A stretch of 45,205 nucleotides of DNA from Brachionus plicatilis (lineage: Eukaryota; Rotifera; Eurotatoria; Ploima; Brachionidae). The stretch lies in NCBI GenBank assembly GCA_010279815.1, contig QEOQ01000206.1:481430-526634 (forward strand), in the 5' to 3' direction. The notes below the pieces were generated by a model. It was not told the origin of the DNA. It saw only the letters and a program-made list of their open reading frames with translations, and searched no databases. The translations under genes and the position numbers were made by a program. The stretch's first letter is position 1. Each line of letters starts with the position of its first letter. Positions 41,820 through 45,205 of the stretch are shown one piece after another.

Positions 41820-42605
41820 TTTGCAAAAATTGCGTAAAATTACGAAATTCTACGTCAAATTTGGTACATCTACAGTATTGATTTGACATGATGTATTTGG
41901 TAATTTATGACGAAAAATCACGAGTCTTACGTAATTTTACGTAAATTTACAAAATAAAATTTACGTAAAATTACCTAAATTTCTACTTTTTTACGCTAAT
42001 CGTAAAAGGGCCAAAAAGTATCGTTCTTTTTTAATTTTCGAAGTATTTTGGAATTTTTCGAATTCTGTACGATAAAAGCGGTTATTTTTCTGTTAAACAA
42101 TTTATTTGTTAATAAATTTTTTCTTCAGTAGAAAATGGTAAAAAAATGTGAAAATTAGCAAAAAAAAATGTAAAACATAAACCTAGTTAAAATTCAATTA
42201 TTTTCAAAAAAAATTGTTATTAATTTTAGAAAATTTCTAATCATCTATTTTTTATTTTCATTTGTCTTTTATTTTTAGAAATATTTAAATTTTAATTAGT
42301 TTTATGTTTTTTGATTTGATTTGATTTATTTCATAAATTACGCCACACTCGGCGATGTTTGAATTAAAATAAAGAAAAAAAAAATAAAAATATATACAAT
42401 AAAAATTTGAATAAAATAGAAATTACATGTATGTTTCATTTCAGAATTAAATTAAATTAAATATGCACCGTTTGAGAATTTCTATTTTTACATTAAAAAA
42501 TAAATAAGTTTTATGTTTTTCTTCTTCTTTTTTTACTTATTTTCACCATTTTACCATCTTTACGTAAGTTTACGTAATTTTCCGTAAAAATTACCAAAAA
42601 CATAA
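41820..42605. mobile_element. ACGTAAA-repeat element remnant(s)
   Basis: Dense TTACGTAAA/TTTACGTAA words occur at 41825-42010 (for example CTTACGTAATTTTACGTAAA) and again, largely in reverse sense, at 42560-42592 (TTTACGTAAGTTTACGTAA). CTACAGTATT near 41868 also ends the element at 6575-6942. This is probably one or two degraded MITEs of that family. The interior (42020-42540) is AT-rich without an ORF. The boundaries are rough. Confidence 0.5.
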
Positions 42606-42741
42606 TGTTAAATTGACGACATATTGAAACGTAGAAAGGTAGAAAAGATAGAAAGTGCTAATTGATACTTTTTAAATGTAGAAAAATAATGGATAGAAAA
42701 ACAAAAAAAAATGTAGAACTAAAGAATACAAAAAAATTTGT

Positions 42742-43500
42742 TCAGATAATTAATTGATAATAATTTAGTAGTAAAAGTAGTAGTAGTTTTGACTGTAGCT
42801 GGCTAACCAGCGAGTGTGCTGATAAGGCACATGACTTTAGAAGAAGATTAGATGTACATGACTTTTTCTTGACAAATCCATGCTGTACTTCAGATATAAT
42901 ATTATCCTTATAAAGATAGTCTTCCATTTTGGTTCTTGTTATGCTTTTCATAATTTTGCACGGAATTGAAGTTAAAGACACAAGACGATAATAGATGGCT
43001 GTTGACTTATCACCTTTTTTAAATAATGTAGTAATATTTGCTGACTTGAATTGTATTGGAAGCTGACTTTTGGATAAAGATACTCTGAAAATCAAAGTTA
43101 AAAGAACAGTAAAGGCCTCTGCAAAGTTTTTACGCAATAACGAATGAAGCTTGTCTACACCACATGATTTATTTTGATTTAGGTCTTGTAATTTATTAAA
43201 AAACTATCTCATAACTAATGTCATTTGGTGCAATATCAATATATTCTGACCAGTTTTCGTTAAATTCAACTTCAAAAGGAGGAAGCTCACCATCTTGTTC
43301 AATAACAAAAACATCTTGAAAACATTTATTAAGAAGATTTGATATCTCTTTCGGTTCTAGCGTTAATTTTCATTGTTCCATTGTTTGACTTTTCAAATGC
43401 TTTGATTGATTCTTTAATTACTTGTTGATCATTTAGGTATTTGTACAATATTTTTAGATTCTTCTAAGCTTTTTCCACTAATTTGTTGAAACAAGAAAAA
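42742..43500 (-). pseudogene. LINE RT fragment fused to a LINE-type 3' tail
   Basis: Minus strand, 43500 downward: LKILYKYLNDQQVIKESIKA, a frameshift near 43360, LLNKCFQDVFVIEQDGELPP, a second frameshift near 43200, then DLNQNKSCGVDKLHSLLRKN, SKSQLPIQFKSANITTLFKKG, YRLVSLTSIPCKIMKS and ISEVQHGFVKKKSCTSNLL. This is the pre-RT region and the first third of the reverse transcriptase of a CR1/L2/jockey-like LINE. The catalytic (F/Y)ADD half is absent. At about 42840 the sequence jumps straight into a LINE-type 3' end with a TACTACTACTTTTACTACTAA tail (42760-42782). It is therefore a copy with a large internal deletion and at least two frameshifts. Confidence 0.85.
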
Positions 43501-43874
43501 GGAGGAATAATGTCAAGTCAAAAAATTTATTTAAAATAAATAGTTTTCGAAAAATTAATAAATAAATAAAATAATAATAATCATCGATTCTCCTTTTTTT
43601 TCTACATTTTTAATATTTACATTATCAATTATCTACATTTTTTTTCTCAGTTCAATTATCGGTTCTACTTTTTTTTTTATTCTACGTTTTGAGTGGCTTC
43701 CTGTCAAATTAATTAATTTAATTCAAATTAACCTCCATTAGGAGAAGTAAAATAAAAATTAAAATTAAAGTTTTTCATAAAGATAAAAAGAAATTAAAAT
43801 TAATTACAGATAAAAAGTAGAAAAAGATACAGTTATTGATAGAACCTCATCTGGACCAGAAGAAGTTAACTGAT

Positions 43875-44264
43875 TTAATTTGGTTTTATTAATTCATTTA
43901 GAAGGTTTTTATAAGATTTGAATCTTAAGTTATTCAAACAAAGCTTTATAGAGTCCGAGATGCCGTCACGAATATTAAAGTGCCGCTTAAGATCCAACTT
44001 CAGCTGACTAATACTCTTTATTACTGAGTCAAGATTTTTTTTTAGTGAACTGCAACAATCGCTTGAGATCATTTCCAAAGGAAAGGGGAGAGCAATGAAA
44101 ACTGTTATAAATTTTATAGCATAAAGACTTAAATATTTGTGATGACAAATGATTGAACCCAATAGAACTGATAAAAGAGATCTTGGAAAAAAGATAAAGT
44201 TGCTCAATTTTAAAAAGTCTAAATCTATTATTAGCTGATCGCCTATAAATATAAGCTGCCTCAC
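43875..44264 (-). CDS. Unassigned 129-codon ORF, probably transposon-derived
   Basis: An ATG-to-stop frame on the minus strand whose first codons lie inside dispersed repeat A (44249-44356), which argues that the ORF belongs to the repeated element. The product is partly hydrophobic in the first 60 residues, followed by SLKKNLDSVIKSISQLKLDL and RFKSYKNLLNELIKPN. No domain was recognised. It may be the remains of an element-encoded protein or chance. Confidence that it is a working gene is low. Confidence 0.25.
   Translation of the reverse strand: MRQLIFIGDQLIIDLDFLKLSNFIFFPRSLLSVLLGSIICHHKYLSLYAIKFITVFIALPFPLEMISSDCCSSLKKNLDSVIKSISQLKLDLKRHFNIRDGISDSIKLCLNNLRFKSYKNLLNELIKPN
44171..44222 (+). 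repeat. 52-bp direct repeat, left copy
   Basis: A 52-bp block, ATAAAAGAGATCTTGG through AAAAAGTCTAA. It is repeated at 44367-44418 with one mismatch and flanks dispersed repeat A on both sides. Confidence 0.9.
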
Positions 44265-44356
44265 ACTATTCCGACAGCTATCGAACTCTTTTATTACTTT
44301 TTAAATAAAAACAGCTGACCCGCGATTCGCCCACCGGTCAGCCATCATTTTTAATA
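44249..44356 (-). repeat. Dispersed repeat A, copy 2 (inverted)
   Basis: The reverse complement matches 12178-12285, including GCTGACCGGTGGGC and CGCGGGTCAGCTG, with scattered substitutions. It lies between the two 52-bp direct repeats. Confidence 0.85.
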
Positions 44357-44366
44357 AATAATGATA

Positions 44367-44418
44367 ATAAAAGAAATCTTGGAAAAAAGATAAAGTTGCT
44401 CAATTTTAAAAAGTCTAA
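44367..44418 (+). repeat. 52-bp direct repeat, right copy
   Basis: Same block as 44171-44222, offset by 196 bp, with a single G/A difference. The near identity means a recent event. Confidence 0.9.
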
Positions 44419-44447
44419 GAACTTTTAGGATCTCAGACATGTGACAA

Positions 44448-44975
44448 TAAGATTTGGGTCTTGTACCCTTCCCGGACAATTGTCCATGGACAATCATATA
44501 TGTCTGATTGGTGATTTATCTTTTTTTAAATTACCTGGACAATTAGAAAAACAGGTGGACAATTAGAAAAATATGTGGACAATACACAAAAAAAATTTAT
44601 TTATTTTAAGTCAATTATTCAATATAATTAATTATCTATTTAACTTTTTGTCTCAATCAAAAAAAAATTTTACTTTTTTTTACTTAAAAGCGTCATTTTT
44701 TGTTTGATAATTGAAAATAAATTTTTTTAAGCGTTTTTATTTCAAAAATATTGCAAGTTTAATAAGCAATTTTTTTATTTATTTTAAAAGCTGTTATAAG
44801 TTTACTTAATTACCTTTTTTTAATTGGACATTTTGTAAATTACCTGGACAATTAGAAATACAGGTGGACAATTGAAAAAATACATGGACAATAAAATAAA
44901 AAATTTGTTCACCAATCAGACATATATGATTGTCCATGAACAATTGTCCGGGAAGGGTACAAGACCCTAAGATTT
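44448..44975. mobile_element. 512-bp MITE with 8-bp target-site duplication
   Basis: The element is 44456-44967. It begins GGGTCTTGTACCCTTCCCGG and ends with the reverse complement of the same sequence; the inverted ends are about 59 bp with one visible mismatch. TAAGATTT is duplicated exactly at 44448-44455 and 44968-44975. Inside each end lies a subterminal cluster of GGACAATT words (44534-44584 and 44841-44892), which are in direct rather than inverted orientation. There is no ORF, so it is non-autonomous. An 8-bp duplication fits hAT, Merlin or Mutator-type transposases; the GGG terminus is less usual for hAT. The near-identical ends indicate a recent insertion. Confidence 0.93.
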
Positions 44976-45205
44976 TAGGTTTAACATTTGTCTAACAAGG
45001 TTGTATCAACAAACTAAATTTGATATTAGATTACAGAGTTGTTTAAAAGTCACAAGTCTCAAGTCAAGTCCAAATCTTGATGTTTTTTTTCTTTTCCGAT
45101 TTCAAAAAGTCCAACCAAAGACTTTAATTTTTTTTTTTCAAAAAAAAAGTCCAAGTCCAGGCTTTAAAATTTTGAATACTGAAGAAGAATTGTGAAGACA
45201 TTTAA
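44976..45205. other. End of window, CACNB intron
   Basis: No exon recognised. AAGTCAAGTCCAA and AAAGTCCAAGTCCAGG words at 45060-45160 look like part of another repeat that continues or is truncated near the window edge. Confidence 0.4.

Noticed and set aside
1..45205. CRISPR array, bacterial operon or phage features
   Set aside because: The spliced genes and LINEs show this is animal nuclear DNA; no regularly spaced repeat array was seen.

Overview
This is a stretch of nuclear DNA from an animal. The evidence is spliced genes with GT-AG introns (many of 47-100 bp, a few of several kb), very AT-rich non-coding DNA, non-LTR retrotransposon fragments with short tandem 3' tails, several families of short inverted-repeat transposons, and metazoan genes: tubby-like, FAPP2/PLEKHA8, an Rh ammonium transporter, the calcium-channel beta subunit and the spliceosomal cyclophilin PPIL1. 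The lineage cannot be fixed from sequence alone. An AT-rich small invertebrate, for example a rotifer, is a guess. Most gene models below were assembled by hand from exon reading frames, intron phase and protein-family similarity, not from a search.

Layout. 1-1409 (-): 5' part of a tubby-like gene that runs off the left edge. 1410-10288: mostly AT-rich intergenic DNA with one decayed LINE copy (5566-6247), a short inverted-repeat element (6575-6942) and one weak small ORF (8307-8528, -). 10289-17183 (+): a complete FAPP2-like gene, PH domain to GLTP domain, whose 3.4-kb fourth intron is full of repeats, including a copy of the gene's own exon 3/intron 3/exon 4 junction. 17184-25690: transposon-rich. 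It holds an inverted-repeat element carrying a transposase-type zinc-finger ORF (18860-19790), a LINE reverse-transcriptase fragment with an open reading frame (20072-21135), an inverted-repeat element (21675-22935), a second LINE fragment (23281-24135, -), a three-arm inverted/direct repeat (24772-25262) and a LINE 3' tail (25430-25690, -).

26220-28816 (-) is the most compact part: four short genes in one orientation, 5' to 3' UBL-2, PPIL1, a DUF167/C15orf40-like gene and UBL-1. The outer two are 89-residue paralogues with a ubiquitin-like fold and a polyserine tail but no Gly-Gly end. 29951-32032 (+) is an Rh-type ammonium transporter with two alternative first exons, each encoding its own first membrane helix. 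32033-37800 shows no recognisable gene. 37832-39165 (+) holds the first two exons of a calcium-channel beta subunit, preceded by a tiny upstream ORF; the SH3 remainder and guanylate-kinase domain must lie beyond the window. The intron after them (39166 to the edge) is a transposon graveyard with a hairpin MITE, a TA-flanked MITE containing a two-unit telomere-like repeat, ACGTAAA-repeat sequence, a LINE fragment and a 512-bp MITE with a perfect 8-bp target-site duplication.

The genes do not form one pathway. FAPP2 (glycolipid transfer at the Golgi), tubby-like (phosphoinositide-linked trafficking) and CACNB (channel trafficking) act at membranes but are separate units. The only arrangement suggesting co-expression is the four-gene minus-strand cluster. 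I found no tRNA, rRNA or CRISPR.
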